From positions 26,462,072 through 26,526,071 of the forward strand of contig OX155971.1 of the NCBI GenBank assembly GCA_944548615.1: DNA of 64,000 nucleotides, in the 5' to 3' direction. A program made the translations under genes and the position numbers. The stretch is from Micropterix aruncella. Its lineage: Eukaryota; Arthropoda; Insecta; Lepidoptera; Micropterigidae. Positions 33,555-45,115 of the stretch are shown in pieces. The notes beneath the pieces were generated by a model. The model searched no databases and was not told the origin of the DNA. It saw only the letters and a program-made list of their open reading frames with translations. Position 1 is the stretch's first letter. Each line of letters begins with the position of its first letter.

Positions 33555-33815
33555 GCTCGATTGCGTTAGAGGGGAATGTAAAATAAACCATCGTATATTT
33601 TCCAACATAAAAACTACCTGCCGTACATAAAACCATCTGAATTACTTTGAAAACATTTCGTCCGGTCTTATGTTATGTCGTTTTATATTCGATTCGTAGT
33701 TTTATGCTGAGAAAGTGTCAATAATTAATTTAATATCCCGCTCTAACGTCTGGCCTATTGGCCTAACATGCTCGCATAAACTAATTCCGATTTTAGTTGA
33801 CGAAGAAATTAAGCC
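33555..33815. mobile_element. MITE family G, third copy
   Basis: Starts GGGCTCGATTGCGTTAGA and ends AATTCCGATTTTAGTTGACG AAGAAATTAAGCC; the centre shares ACATTTCGTCCGGTCTTA with the 13.6-kb copy. Both ends are decayed. Confidence 0.6.
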
Positions 33816-33890
33816 TAATTAGTACGTAGGTACTGCAAAAAAACACACTTTGATTGGAATATGCCACATTCTTCGGTAATAGTATACATA

Positions 33891-34328
33891 CGGGGTGTTA
33901 TTACTGCACGGACATTTTTTTCTGTTAGTGTATCAGTACAACGTGGTAAGCAACTTTTGATCAAAATTTATGGATAAAACCAAAAAAATTTTTTTTTTTT
34001 TGGAATAAAAATATATATATATTTTTATTTAATTTGAAAATTTGAAGAAGTTGACTGGTAAATAAAGGTTTGAGAAGCGTTTGAGCGCGCTGCGCCATCT
34101 AGCGGTAGGTAATCAATCTTAAATAAACAATATCAGCCACATTTTATCAACCGCTAGATAGCGCATCGTGATCATAGCTTTTCATAATATTTAAAAATAA
34201 AATTTAAAAAAAATAAAAAGATTTTATTTAAATGTTTCAGTTTTTTCCAGAAATTTTTTATTAAAAGTTGCTTACTTCGTTGTACTGATTCGCCCACAAA
34301 AAAATGCCCGTGCAGTAATAACACCCCG
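33891..34328. mobile_element. MITE family H, TA-flanked, 438 bp
   Basis: The ends CGGGGTGTTATTACTGCACG and its reverse complement are near-perfect, and TA dinucleotides flank both (33889-33890, 34329-34330), as in Tc1/mariner-related elements. Inner words are also inverted around the centre: GCGCCATCTAGCGG near 34090 against CCGCTAGATAGCGC near 34152. No transposase. A truncated relative is at 46376-46700. Confidence 0.85.
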
Positions 34329-35199
34329 TATACCAAAAGGTAACTTTCCAGATAGAGAGGCACTTCAGATTAGTGCTGGAATCAAAAAACGGCCATCAAA
34401 AATGGCCGCCATTAGCCGCACTATTTTTTGTGTATCTCAACTCCTAATAGTCTGATTTAAATTTTCTTTTTTTTTGTTTGAAAGCGCTTGTGACAAGAAT
34501 ACTTTAATGTTTTATGTATTTATCTCTAAAACGTGAGAATTTTTAACTATTTCCAAAACTCAAAATTTTACTTTTCTCACGAATTTCCCTTAAAGTAAGC
34601 TTGAGTTATGCTCAATATTTCCTTTTTTCCTTTTTTCGGGTTTATGTCTATCAAGTTTTTATTATATGCCATATGCCGTATTTTTTGCTATTATGTTCCT
34701 ATTTTTTACAATTCCTGGATATTTCGTTCTTTGGACAAAACGCATTTGAAAAAGTTACTCCTCGAATGTATGTAAAAATAAGTCTAGGATTATTTGAAAA
34801 ATATATCAGTATTAGTTATTTATTAAAATCTCCTTGGAAGTAAATGTGATAAAATTTCGTCTAGTCTAGCCAACTGTATATATATATATTAGTAAGTAGA
34901 CGTTATTTCTCGATATATTTATAGTTTTTATTCGGAGTGTAAATAAATTTGAAAACATATTGTTGCGTTTCATTAAATTTAGGTTTAAGCGAATTGATCA
35001 AACTAAAAATTAGGTTTAACAGAGTTGGTAGAGTAAGAACTGAGAGCTGATGAATTTAGGTGGGTGCATAAATCGAAAAAATAACGATTGGGATATTCAG
35101 TTACAACTTATTTGTGGGAATCTGCTAGAAATCTAAGCGTATAATTTACCAAAATTAAAAATTTTAACAATCAAAAATCGACTCAATTTTTTTAACTGC
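34329..35199. other. AT-rich DNA without recognised features
   Basis: Short open frames here (for example 34601-34843) are low-complexity, Phe/Tyr-rich translations of T-runs. Nothing supported. Confidence 0.5.
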
Positions 35200-35720
35200 A
35201 GCAGCCATGTCATGGTGAAACTTAAAGCAAGCTTTCATAAATGAATACGTATACGAAATTTCGTGTCCGTGCTGTTGACCGTTGAGGAGTTCCCTGGTTG
35301 GAAGCCAACCCCGGGTGCCGCAGTCCTGTCTTGGTGAAACTTAGAACGGTCGGTCGTAATTGAATGCACATACTAAATTTCGTGTCTGTGGTGTTGACCG
35401 TTGAGGAGTCCCCTCATCGGGAGCCAACCCTGGGTGTAGAATCAGATCATGCTTACCATAAAAAATGCACTGTCATCGGAATTGAACCAACATGTACATT
35501 TTCAACATCATATGATAATATTTGAGGAGTTTCCTCAATTTCGTATGAATCCCATGATCAGAGCAAGATTTTGATAATAATGTGATCAATCTGGAAGTAT
35601 ATCTTTTAAAATAAAAATTAATTTGACAAATTGATTCATAAATAACGGAGTTCTGAGATAACAGACATAAAATAAATACAGCCGAATTAAACCTCCTCCT
35701 TTTTGTGAAGTCGGTTAAAA
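35200..35720 (+). repeat. Family C: two monomers plus tail
   Basis: The monomers (TTCGTGTCCGTGCTGTTGACC and TTCGTGTCTGTGGTGTTGACC) are followed by the tail ATCGGAATTGAACCAACATG ... CCTCCTCCTTTTTGTGAAGT CGGTTAAAAATAA. This copy lacks the 170-base insertion seen at 17.7 kb. Confidence 0.7.
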
Positions 35721-36007
35721 ATAAGAATGTTTTACGATACGTTTTTTCGCACTTCAAAACTCACAACATGTAAGGTTGCGATCAGATATGAGAGGTGTCT
35801 TTTGAAAGTGAGAGGAGTAATATCAAAAGAGCTACATTTTCAGCGCCCATAAAAGCAGTGCCACAGACTGCTCAAACGTCTTCTTCAAAAGTATCCTGGA
35901 CGGTCTACCATTTTGGAGAAAGGAATCCCATTGTAGTAAATATAGATGGCGTGGCTGTGTCATGGACACTGTCGTATTTGTACGTGAATACGTGTACTTG
36001 ACGGGTA

Positions 36008-36160
36008 ATATTCTCTATATTGATTGTAAAATTAGAGTCCTGTCCACCCTAGAACGGGCTAGTCTCAGTTGGGCGACTGAATCAAATAAGCAAAAGATTT
36101 TCCATTTGGTTCCTGTTATTTTTGTAAGCAAGATCAATGATTTAGGTATAGCATAGTAAA
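36008..36160 (+). repeat. Family M fragment
   Basis: TTAGAGTCCTGTCCACCCTAG, AACGGGCTAGTC, GAATCAAATAAGCA and TTGTAAGCAAGATCAATG match, in inverse orientation, the block at 43594-43765, which is joined to a primer-binding-like sequence. It may be LTR-derived. Confidence 0.5.
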
Positions 36161-37090
36161 TAACAATAGTAAGACATCCCAAGCCCGTTTTCGAAATACG
36201 TACTTACGCTTCGCTGAACCACCAGGGTTGCCACAACAAATACACAATTGACAAGTTGTGATTCCATCAAAGCAGAAATGCAATTCTTTGTAATGATTAT
36301 GTACGTTTATGTATTTTTTGGTTTATAGATCAAGAGACGGTTCCCAAAATGTCACTGTAACAGAATATATGAGTTAGTGCTGACTTTATGTAACAGCACT
36401 CATAATTTGTTGCATGTGTTCGAGATACCTATATTTTAGTAAGTTACAGTAGGTACTTAAAAAATAACCTACGCACTTACATACCTAACATACCTATGCA
36501 CCTACTTACCTAGAGACATACTTACCTACGCAAATGAACAATAAACGTTACCTCGTAAAGGTAATTTCGCAACGTAAATGTAAAAACTCGTAAATGTAAT
36601 TTCTGATAGGTTGCATTACAGCCTGTACAGAAAACATTTCATTTTTATATACTTAGCTGTCGCGCGGCAGCCCTGACTGTCTGGTACTGAGGCGCCTGAG
36701 AATCTGAGCGATAGCGTACGGACAACGGACGATTGTATGCGTACAAAATCGGTGTCTAATATGGAGATGTTATAGTGGTCTTGTTTTACATTGTTTATAG
36801 CAAATATTTCTTAAATAAATAAATAATCAGATACAGATTAATTAAATCTATCCTAACTGGATCGCACAAGACGTCCGCACTAAGGTAGGCTCAGATACAT
36901 ATAATTTAATACTGCCTGATAAATAAAATAATACATTGAAGAATGCCGTGAAATCAATTAAAAATATTCAAAAAACCTAGAATCACACAAATAGGTAAAC
37001 TAATACAAAAATTTTAAACTTTCAAATTCAATAGAAGTATTTATGGAAATAAAATAAAATTAAACACAATAAATTTTTTATAAAAAAATT
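36161..37090. other. Spacer with CCTAC-rich short repeat
   Basis: Around 36462-36535 CTTACATACCTA, CTACTTACCTA and similar words iterate. The rest is AT-rich and unassigned. Confidence 0.45.
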
Positions 37091-37099
37091 AAATGCAAT

Positions 37100-37407
37100 A
37101 GAGCTCTCTAGACGATCAAGCATGCTTGTCAAGCATCGCGTCGCGGGCTGGGAGGGGATCGTAAACCGCAGGATTTTTTTTTTAAATATTTACTAAAAAT
37201 GCCTAATTTTGTAGTTTTATACCACGGAGTGACGTCATTCATCAATCAATTACGTCTAATTAACGTGACTCCCTGGTATAAACTACCTGATATAGATGGT
37301 AAAGAAAACTACCTGGTAAAGAAAATATATTTTCATAATTCCTGTGGTTAACGATCCCCTCCCAGCCCGCGACGCGATGCTTGACAAGCATGCTTGATCG
37401 TCTAGAG
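37100..37407. mobile_element. Foldback element J, host of a hAT insertion
   Basis: Arms of about 65 bases: CTCTCTAGACGATCAAGCATG through GCGGGCTGGGAGGGGATCG (37104-37161) and its reverse complement at 37350-37405. The right arm continues past the hAT element as GTCTAGAGAGCCC (38557-38569), which completes the terminal repeat. The unpaired centre is about 190 bases. Non-coding. Confidence 0.85.
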
Positions 37408-37599
37408 CAGGGGTGGCCAACTTGATTAGGTCGAAAATCTACTCTTTACTGACGAAACCCTTTGCGATCTACCAATAACATACTTCTTGAAACCTTAAAT
37501 GAAACAGCATTGTTCAGTAGGTACACAATTATGTAATATTTTTTATTTTAGCGAAACATAAAACTGAAAATTATCCTTAGTAACTACTTATTTATATTA

Positions 37600-38009
37600 G
37601 TGTGAGAATTGCGTCTGAGCATCTTCCGCTAGATTAGCAAAATCAGGTTTGTAGTTGGAAATTGCTAACCTTAAAGAATCCGATGAATGAGCGTCTGACA
37701 AGCGAGAACGGTGTTTATTTTTTGTTTGTTCAAGTAGGAAAATGCTGACTCACATAAATATGTTGAACCAAAACACTAATGCAGTTGTTCAACACATTTC
37801 TTCAAATTTGGATATTTCTTGTTGGAAACCAATGCCCAGAAATCTAGACCTGAGGATGACCTTGCTTTTAGAAATATGTCGCAGCGCAGAGTAATAATTT
37901 CGTATTGAAATATCATGTGGTCCATTTGAAATGTATCTGCAAATTTTGTAGCCATTTCATAGATATTATTATGATCAATGGAACTACCCCTCAAATGTGA
38001 GACGTCCAA
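37600..38009 (-). pseudogene. hAT transposase C-terminal (dimerisation) fragment
   Basis: The minus frame from 38009 contains EIITLRCDIFLKAR, SGLDFWALVSNKKYPNLKK, a stop, then FGSTYLCESAFSYLN. After a frameshift it reads KNKHRSRLSDAHSSDSLRL and AISNYKPDFANLAEDAQTQF. The YLCESAFS...KNKxRSRLSDxH order is the hallmark of the hATC dimerisation region, in the manner of GTF2IRD2/ZBED-like hAT proteins. The stop and the shift make it non-functional. The catalytic DDE region is not seen. Confidence 0.85.
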
Positions 38010-38017
38010 TAATGGAT

Positions 38018-38196
38018 GCCTATGGCAAAATGTATAGAAAATGTATATAAATTTATAGAAATGTAAATATAAATGTAAATGTGCGCCGCTCTATAGTAAT
38101 CCGCTCTATAGTAATGCTATAGCTCTATAGTAAACCCCGCTCTATGTAAATGTAAATGTAAATGTAAATATAAATTATATACATTTTGCCGTAGGC
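38018..38196. mobile_element. Small TIR element nested in the hAT remnant
   Basis: GCCTATGGCAAAATGTATA at 38018 and its near reverse complement TATACATTTTGCCGTAGGC ending at 38196 enclose a low-complexity core of AAATGT and CTCTATAGTA iterations. It interrupts the transposase remnant upstream of the open frame. Confidence 0.75.
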
Positions 38197-38639
38197 AAAC
38201 CCGAGCTAATCGCCATTCATTTGAGGCGTTAAATAACATATATTTTTTAAAATCACTAAAGCGAATTTCGAAGTCTGATACCACTGCCTTAATTTATGCC
38301 ATGTAGGTACTAGTCAGGAATGACATTGTAGGTAATATATTTTTCCTTATGATCCTTGCGGAATTTTTTTTTTGGAGGCAAAATTGCGTTTCAATATTTT
38401 TTTATCTAATTGTGTCATATTTAATTAATTACTTTGAAGCTGTCAACTGCCTGCAGTTGGTGAATACGTTGCGCAGTCTGTTCTACGTATTTATATTTTT
38501 TGCCTATCCACGATCGACTGGACTAATAGTCACGATCGACCGGTTGGCTACCCCTGGTCTAGAGAGCCCCTGTAATAAATACAATTTTAAATTATCCTAA
38601 AAGGTATAACTGATAATTCTTGTTTGCCGGCCAATTCCT

Positions 38640-39030
38640 CACGTTCACATCATGGGAGATAGAACGACCTGGCCTTGTCTCCAGAAGCTCTCCTTTCCTC
38701 GCGCAGGACTCCTTGGGTTTTACCACGACCCTTTCCACTGACTAGCCGCGGTTCCGGATCCTGTTGCGTATCCCCTTCTGCGGCGTTTAAGGTCGGGCAG
38801 CGGCCACGCCTGCTCTTTTGTAGCGTCCCGAGTCCCATTCATCCAGGATTCCCGTGGTGGCGCCCACATACACACATTCACGAGACTATTACACCTTTTT
38901 TTTTCCACGGTGATCCTAAAACCCATGAAAGACATCTTTTTCCCATGACCTAACAGCAAGCCATTTTAATCGGGTAACGTTACAAGTCTTAAAAATTCTG
39001 GGGTGACGGGTTCGCCCGTTGCAGATAGGG
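38640..39030 (-). repeat. Repeat with a family A end
   Basis: GGGGTGACGGGTTCGCCCGTTG at about 39001-39022 is the family A terminus, reverse orientation. The adjoining GC-rich 350 bases do not align well with the other A copies, so this may be a related subfamily. Overlapping open frames on both strands are not supported. Confidence 0.5.
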
Positions 39031-39600
39031 CCCCAGATGGGGCCCCAGATGTGGGGCCCTAAAGGTGAACACGTACCTAACTCTAAATATATTTTCCGTT
39101 CTTAAGATTCCATTATTTTTCCCTGTTCGTGTCCCTTTATCCCATCGAGTAATCCAACGCCTTGCATACAGAATACCCCTGAAATATTCAAAGTGCGACC
39201 GTATGAGACGACGTGTTCAAGAATTCATGTTAATTTTGTCGACGATATGTAAATTCCAGTCGGATTATTTGGCAGCGTGTTGTCAGGTAATTATGTTTGG
39301 GGGTCCCGCTTAACATTTTGCTACCTAATTTCATTAAGGCACGTGTACACCGTGCCTCGACCGGTTCAATGGCGATATTGCGCGTGAGGGGTTAAATGGA
39401 CCCCGTCGTTATGTCAGAAACGAATATACTCATGAGTTGATATTGGGGAGTATATTTTAATCATCCCTTTAAAAATAATGCGAAAATATAAATATTTCTA
39501 TTCGGAAACAGTTCGATAGGCCGCCTTATATATTTTGTTACTTTCTCAGACCACCAACCATCGAGGAGGAAAAGTAATGTGAACGCGATAAAAATCTATA
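39031..39600. other. Spacer without recognised features
   Basis: Begins with GGGGCCCCAGATG words repeated at 39027-39058. Nothing else supported. Confidence 0.4.
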
Positions 39601-40112
39601 ATGAGATGAAGACGGAACTATCCATTTTTAGAAGATTAAGACCATTTCCAAATTGAAGTCTGTCTGAGTGGCTGTGTGTGTGTGTGTGTGTGCGTGAGTG
39701 TGTGTGTGTGATTTTGTGTGGGGTGTGTCTGTGTCTGTGTGTGTGTGTGTGTTTATTCCTCCACGATAGTGCCCAAACCCTTAAATTGATTGAGCTGAAA
39801 TTTGGTATGTAGCATCACGTGGTCATAGCAAGAGTTGAAAAGATTGTGATTGTAATCGATCCACGATGTGGCGCACTAGTTATATATCAAGTCTGCCATA
39901 TATATATATTAATCATATATTAACGCGGAGCCGCCCGAGGCTAGCAGAGAAACGAACCGCGCCGCATGAGGCAGGTGTAAAGCGGAACCCAACGGGTTCA
40001 TCCGCCGGCCGGGAGAGGGCGCTCATCGATTTTATTTATGAAATTAATATCGAGATGAATTCAGCCCTTGGCTTCTTGCATGGAAAGTCTTGGGGTGACA
40101 CAACCAGTCGTT
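39601..40112 (+). repeat. Family Q repeat, copy 2
   Basis: ATAATGAGATGAAGACGGAAC, a GT microsatellite, AGTGCCCAAACCCTTAAATTG, ATTGAGCTGAAATTTGGTAT, ACGGGTTCATCCGCCGGCCG, GAGGGCGCTCATCGATTTTA and the terminus GGAAAGTCTTGGGGTGACAC follow in the order found at 14200-14775. Confidence 0.65.
39669..39752 (+). repeat. (GT)n microsatellite
   Basis: Mostly GT dinucleotides with interruptions (GTGCGTGAG, GATTTT, GGGGTG, CTGTGTCT). Confidence 0.95.
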
Positions 40113-40419
40113 TAAATCTGCCAGGAGTTTACTTGCATTATATTCAGCTAAACATATTTTGTTGACATTGAAAATGATTTCTCTAGCTCCGTTTCGAATA
40201 GTTTCGTAACGTAAATAGCGAGAAAAAAAAACAGAATTAATGCAATTTCACGAATATAACCAACAACACACAACTAATCCGACATAAGGGTTAGTGTTGC
40301 CACATCAAATTATTTTTCCGTCACGTTGAATTATCGTCTACTCTTTTTGCTAGACTGTGAGGCAAAGTAATTGGCAAGTACCTCCTCGTGGCCTCGGGCC
40401 CTTTACTTTATTTACATAC

Positions 40420-41242
40420 TAGCTGACCCGTGCCCACTTCGTTGGGCGGTAAACATTTTTACTTGTTATGAAATTATGAGTGTGGTACGGTTAGTACTGT
40501 GTGCTATGATTTACTTCCTGACTGCCAAAAGGAGGGTATATTTTTACTGCATGCATGTATGTACTTGCATGCCGATTTGTCTATATCACTGGGTTTCTAA
40601 TGAGTAAATGAAATGATTATGATTGAATACATTATGTTTATTTTCTGTAGACTATATTATAAGTAATGTTATTATTTGGTACCATTCTTTCAGGAGATCC
40701 AACCCGAGATACGGTCGCGGTTCCATACCTATGTCGTATTATCTCTTTAACCATTTATGCAGTAAAATGGAAAAGTCTTTTGTTTTAAACACTTGAGATG
40801 ATAAATTTACTTTCTTTGATAAGAATTCATGATTGTTGATAATATGACCAATAAACATGACCTAACGATTTAAATTATTTATTTAATATGAAAAACCACT
40901 TTTTGTGACTTCAATATAAAAGTTAGACATCTGCTGTCGCTGACTTTTTTGTAGATATTATCAAGCTCTACAACTTTTTTCTAAAACACAATCATATATC
41001 TCTCATCGTTAAGGCAGCGTTCGTAAGAAACGTTTTCATTCGACCGTTTTTTCTCCGACTTACTTTGCAATTCCGACTACTACGAAAAAGTCTTTCTATT
41101 TTTCGGATTAATATATAGCCTATGATACTTACAAATAACGTGGCTTTCTATTGGTAAAAGAATTTTCTAAATCTTTTCAGTAGATCCAGAGATTACTTCC
41201 TACAACCTCACAATCTTTCCCTCTTTATAATATTAGTATAGG
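40420..41242 (+). repeat. Family D repeat, full reference copy
   Basis: Runs uninterrupted from CTAGCTGACCCGTGCCCACTTC to CCTCTTTATAATATTAGTATAG, about 820 bases. It shows where element E is inserted in the 8-kb copy and where the partial modules at 9293 and 48303 begin (GATACGGTCGCGGTTCC, 40711). Confidence 0.8.
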
Positions 41243-41291
41243 TTAATCATAATCTTTATCTAAATGTTTTTCTATTCATATTTCGTCCGCT

Positions 41292-41566
41292 ATGAATATG
41301 ACAAAAACACTAGCCGAGCGGCCTGGAGGAGATACCCGGCAGCCTACGATTTATGTGGGTTTTACAGCCCCCTTTGTTGAGTGTGTGAGAGATAGCTTCC
41401 GATTAGCTGTAACAAAAGTTGCACTTGTCTCTGGTTACCGCATCCCGAAACCTTTGTTTATCTCTGGACCTAAATTTATAAATCTCTGGAATGGCCTAGG
41501 AAACGTATTTTTCCTTGAACTAGATCACCTAGCTAGTCACCATAAATCAAAATTTAATTTTAGACC
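41292..41566 (+). CDS. Unidentified open frame, cut by a solo LTR
   Basis: From ATG 41292 the frame stays open up to the LTR start at 41567 (about 92 codons) and only by chance continues into it. The sequence is GC-richer than the flanks and codon-like: TRQPTIYVGFTAPFVECVRD, SGYRIPKPLFISGPKF, LGNVFFLELDHLASHH. I do not recognise a domain. It may be an exon or the remains of a retroelement ORF. No continuation was found right of the LTR. Confidence 0.25.
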
Positions 41567-42189
41567 TGTGAGGGACCACCCCTCACAAGACTCCAGATTA
41601 TTGGATGTGAGGTGGTGGTGTCAACTTACGAGTTACCTCCGTATTTAAAGGCGGTTTTGATGAAGCAGAAGATATTTATTGATTGAATCGATTGAATATT
41701 GCCAGTTACGAGTAGGTATAACGCTTGCCGAATAACGATTGCCGGGATTACTTTATCGAGACGCGAGGGTTGCGCGACGGAGGTTATGCAGGAATAGTGG
41801 ATGAGGATTGTGCGTGTGCTCCTAGTATCTTGTACTGGGCACGGCTCCAGTCTGTGGGATTACAGACTGATTCTTCGAGACTCGGGGAGAATGAGGAAAG
41901 GAAACCAAGGAGCCGGATTCGTTGACCTAACTCATGAGAAAGAGTGCCGAATGTGCCGTCGCAACCTTGGGGGAAGGTGATCACTCGGGGAATGATAATT
42001 TTGTTGCTTTTTGGCCGGTTTATATAGGCCGTGGAATGATGCAATTCGAAACATTCTGAGTAAAAGTATTGTTTCATCGTGCTGATTCATAGCTGCACGA
42101 GTCAAAATAATAGCTGAATTGTGTCAGTGGATTCCACTGGAAATCGATGCATTTGTTGATCGTATGTAGTGGACTTAAGGTCCGTTACA
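41567..42189 (+). mobile_element. Solo LTR 3 (623 bp)
   Basis: Begins TGTGAGGGACCACCCCTCAC and ends GGTCCGTTACA, with the same termini as solo LTR 1 in the opposite orientation. Flanks are GACC and GAAC, a 4-base duplication with one change. Shared interior words include GAGGTGGTGGTGTCAACTT, TATCTTGTACT and GTGATCACTCGGGG; a TTTATATAGG box is at about 42019. No internal retrotransposon sequence. Confidence 0.8.
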
Positions 42190-42229
42190 GAACTAAGTAT
42201 TTTATTATTTATTACCTACCTATTTACAT

Positions 42230-43135
42230 TAATTTAGAAAAACCAAGTACGCAACCAGCAAATAAAAACTACGAGGGCTGGGGAAGGTTTGAATTTCGAA
42301 ATACCCCTGGTAAAAACGGCTATCGCACAAAGGCAAGCTTGGTACATTGCACCCCGAATGTACTAGATAAACGCAAAGTACTAGATAAACGCCAGACTAT
42401 GGCCTGTGAGCCAGTTTCCCTTAGGACATTCGGGACATTCATTGCCACAAGGTTTTTTAATGCTTTTCTTTGTGACATAATATCGACGCAAAATAAGACC
42501 TACTTTAAAAGCCTGCTTAGAAACTGGCCTGTTTAAAGAGGGGGAGACAAGGAATTTTAAAAATATTCGGCATTATAATCTAACTTGGACATTTGAATAT
42601 TTTGAAACTTATATGTATTACATTGTGTAATATTGTTATTATTATTATATATATTTTTTAAATGTTATTAATATTTTTTTAAAAGTATATTAAGAGATAA
42701 TTTGTTTTAGTTCTAACATCATTTTAATATAGTTATAAGTAAAATGTAGGACTATTTTATTTAAACTCTTATTCTAATTTTGACTATTTTAAATTATTTT
42801 TTTTCTGATTTGAATTTATTTTCTGACATTTCAATTTTCCGTAAAGTATTTAGTCATTTTTAATATGGTTTTGCAATTCTATTATTTTGTGCATAAATGT
42901 ATTATATGCCATTTTTATAGACATGGTATTGTTGCAAACACATTCAAAAATAAATGTTTACCTTAGAACAGGTCCCGACCTAGTTAGGTGACGTTGCCAC
43001 TAGACTATGCGATGTATTCTTTTTTCTTCTTTTGATTCAATTTTGTAAATATTTTTGTGTATAATTCCTTCGCTGAAACTGTTTACTTTCATTTTATAAT
43101 TGCAATAATTATATAAATAAAATTAATTAATTAAA
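42230..43135 (+). pseudogene. LINE C-terminal scrap and 3' UTR
   Basis: The frame to the TAA at 42534-42536 ends FFNAFLCDIISTQNKTYFKS LLRNW, resembling the last residues of CR1-type RTs (an FKSxLxxW end). The 3' UTR contains CCTTAGAACAGGTCCCGACC TAGTTAGG (complement of words in the 28.6-kb LINE 3' UTR) and ends in a TAAATAAAATTAATTAATTAA tail near 43133. Most of ORF2 is missing. Confidence 0.55.
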
Positions 43136-43593
43136 CGAGTTATATATTAAACACCTCCGCTGCAAAAATAAAGCCCAAGACGTGACTAAAGAGCCCGCTT
43201 TCCTTCGTCGGAAAACTTTCTAGTTTTACTTTCGCCGTTTTTTCTCTCTCGGAATGAATGAAACGAGCGCACATTACGTGCCGTATCGGTAGCAAAAAGA
43301 CCGCCTTACATTATTCATGTAGTCTTTCGCGTTTTTCAGTACCTTTCAGCTTCGTAACTATTCAGACGAAAACTCCGCATCGCGGATGAACGAATAATCC
43401 GCAACGAGGAGAAATGAAGAGAACAGTAAACCGAAGACAGTTTGACGTCATGTTGGCTTGACGTTATAAAAATATTGGTCATGTAATTAAAAAAAAACAG
43501 GGTTCCTTATTGCGCATTAAGAGGACGTTCAAATACTATATATAGTCTTTTAATCATAAAAGTCCACCTCTAAATAAAACGAGTATGTTCAGG

Positions 43594-43765
43594 CCCCACG
43601 TTGGGTGCGATAGTTTATTTATTATTATAAAACATTGATTTTGCTTACAACAATAACAGGAACCGAGTGGCAAATCCTTAACCTTATGCTTATTTGATTC
43701 CGTCACCCACCTGGGACTAACCCGTTCTAGGGTACACAGGACTCTAATATTACAATAAATTATTT
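43594..43765 (-). repeat. Family M block joined to a PBS-like word
   Basis: Minus sense: the family M words (AGAGTCCTGTGTACCCTAGAA ... AATCAATG) are followed by TAAATAAACTATCGCACCCA and ACGTGGGGCC. The last part resembles a tRNA-Lys primer-binding site (TGGCGCCCAACGTGGGGC) with two changes at its start. This is what the end of an LTR followed by its PBS would look like. No gag or pol was found beside it. Confidence 0.4.
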
Positions 43766-44311
43766 AAAAGTTTTATTAAAATGGTCATGAAACTAAATTG
43801 CCTTAAAAATGGTCTGTAATAAAAACAAAAATCAAAACTCGCAATTACTTTACAAAATCGGCATTAAATGGAACATTATATTTCGCTAAATAGAGTGTGA
43901 CAAAAAGAAAAGACTTAAAACTAAAATAAAGAAGAAAATAAGGGTATAAGGTAGAAAAAATCAATGTAATAAAATAAATATAAATGTAATAAAATTACAT
44001 ACTTAGTCAAAATAACTAGAATTCATAGATTTACACGAGTAAGTAGATAAAATCATTCATTTATAACGAGATATAAAAATAAACAAAGGAAAATGAAATA
44101 AATGCCCTAAACCATTAAAAAAAAAAGATCGCTACTGCGTTTTGTGGTAGAAACGCAGAAACTCAATTCAGAATGATAATAGGCTACAACAAAGTATATA
44201 TAGAAATTGAGTAGGTACAATCAGGGGTAATTTATCGAAAAGATATTTCGACTCATTCCGCCTAGCCGTCGATTCCCTCAAAATGAAGGACACCAAATCA
44301 ATAGATAATGT

Positions 44312-44882
44312 GAATCGCTAAATGCAGAAAGGACACTTTTTGACTTTTTTAAACTTTACAGGAGAGCCAAAAAACTGATTATATCTGGTACCTTGAATCC
44401 TACAATGTTGAAAAAAAATCATGTAACTCCTCATTTACTTATCTTATTGAATAATAAAAACAGACGCAACAAAATTATAATTGATAATCAGTTAAAAAAA
44501 TAATAATAATTTTAAAATGTGCCCTTTCGGAATAAAAAAAAAGAAGGAGTTGATGTAGCTAATAATGTTGATTACACTAATAATAAAACCAATATTTTGA
44601 TTCAAACACATTTATTTCTAAAATCAAGCAGATTGCTATGAAGCACATGTATTTCTATGGGTTGCTACGCCGTTTGTTGTAAAAAGGGCACATATGGCCA
44701 GAATATGCCCTTTCTGTACCAAACGAAAAATCGAAGTTCCCATAAAATGTACGAAGAGCAATCGAATACCGTTTTTACTCAGAAGTTTCACTCAGATGTG
44801 TTTAGGCGCATAGATCATCAATCCAACAAAAAGTCGTTTCCACCAAAAAGGTAAAAAAGTGCCTTTCTGCATTTAGCGATTC
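44312..44882. mobile_element. TIR element, 571 bp (family P)
   Basis: GAATCGCTAAATGCAGAAAGG followed by ACACTTTTT at the left is the reverse complement, with one extra base, of AAAAAGTGCCTTTCTGCATTT AGCGATTC at the right. The interior is AT-rich; a 65-codon frame at 44657-44854 has no known domain. Probably a non-autonomous DNA transposon. Confidence 0.8.
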
Positions 44883-45115
44883 ATGTAGTCTTTATTTAGG
44901 ATTCCTTTACACACATAATGAATTAAACACATGTCTGGCCGGCACTGACATACATACGCACAGGGTATTTAAATAAAATCCAAAAAAAATGTATCCTGGT
45001 GATAATAATATTCTAATTGGCCAATGTAGCGATTGATTATTTACCGGGGTTTATTCGAGATGAACTCGGGCAATTTGAAATCTATATAGACGTTATACAA
45101 CGTGCCCGATGTTAA

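Larger units (their letters stand above)
37408..38556 (-). mobile_element. hAT transposon remnant, 8-bp TSD
   Basis: The ends CAGGGGTGGCCAAC and GTTGGCTACCCCTG are short imperfect inverted repeats typical of hAT elements. The 8-base duplication GTCTAGAG lies on both sides (37400-37407 and 38557-38564), as hAT integration makes. It carries a broken transposase C-terminus on the minus strand and a nested small MITE. At 1,149 bases it lacks most of a full-length hAT transposase gene. Confidence 0.93.
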
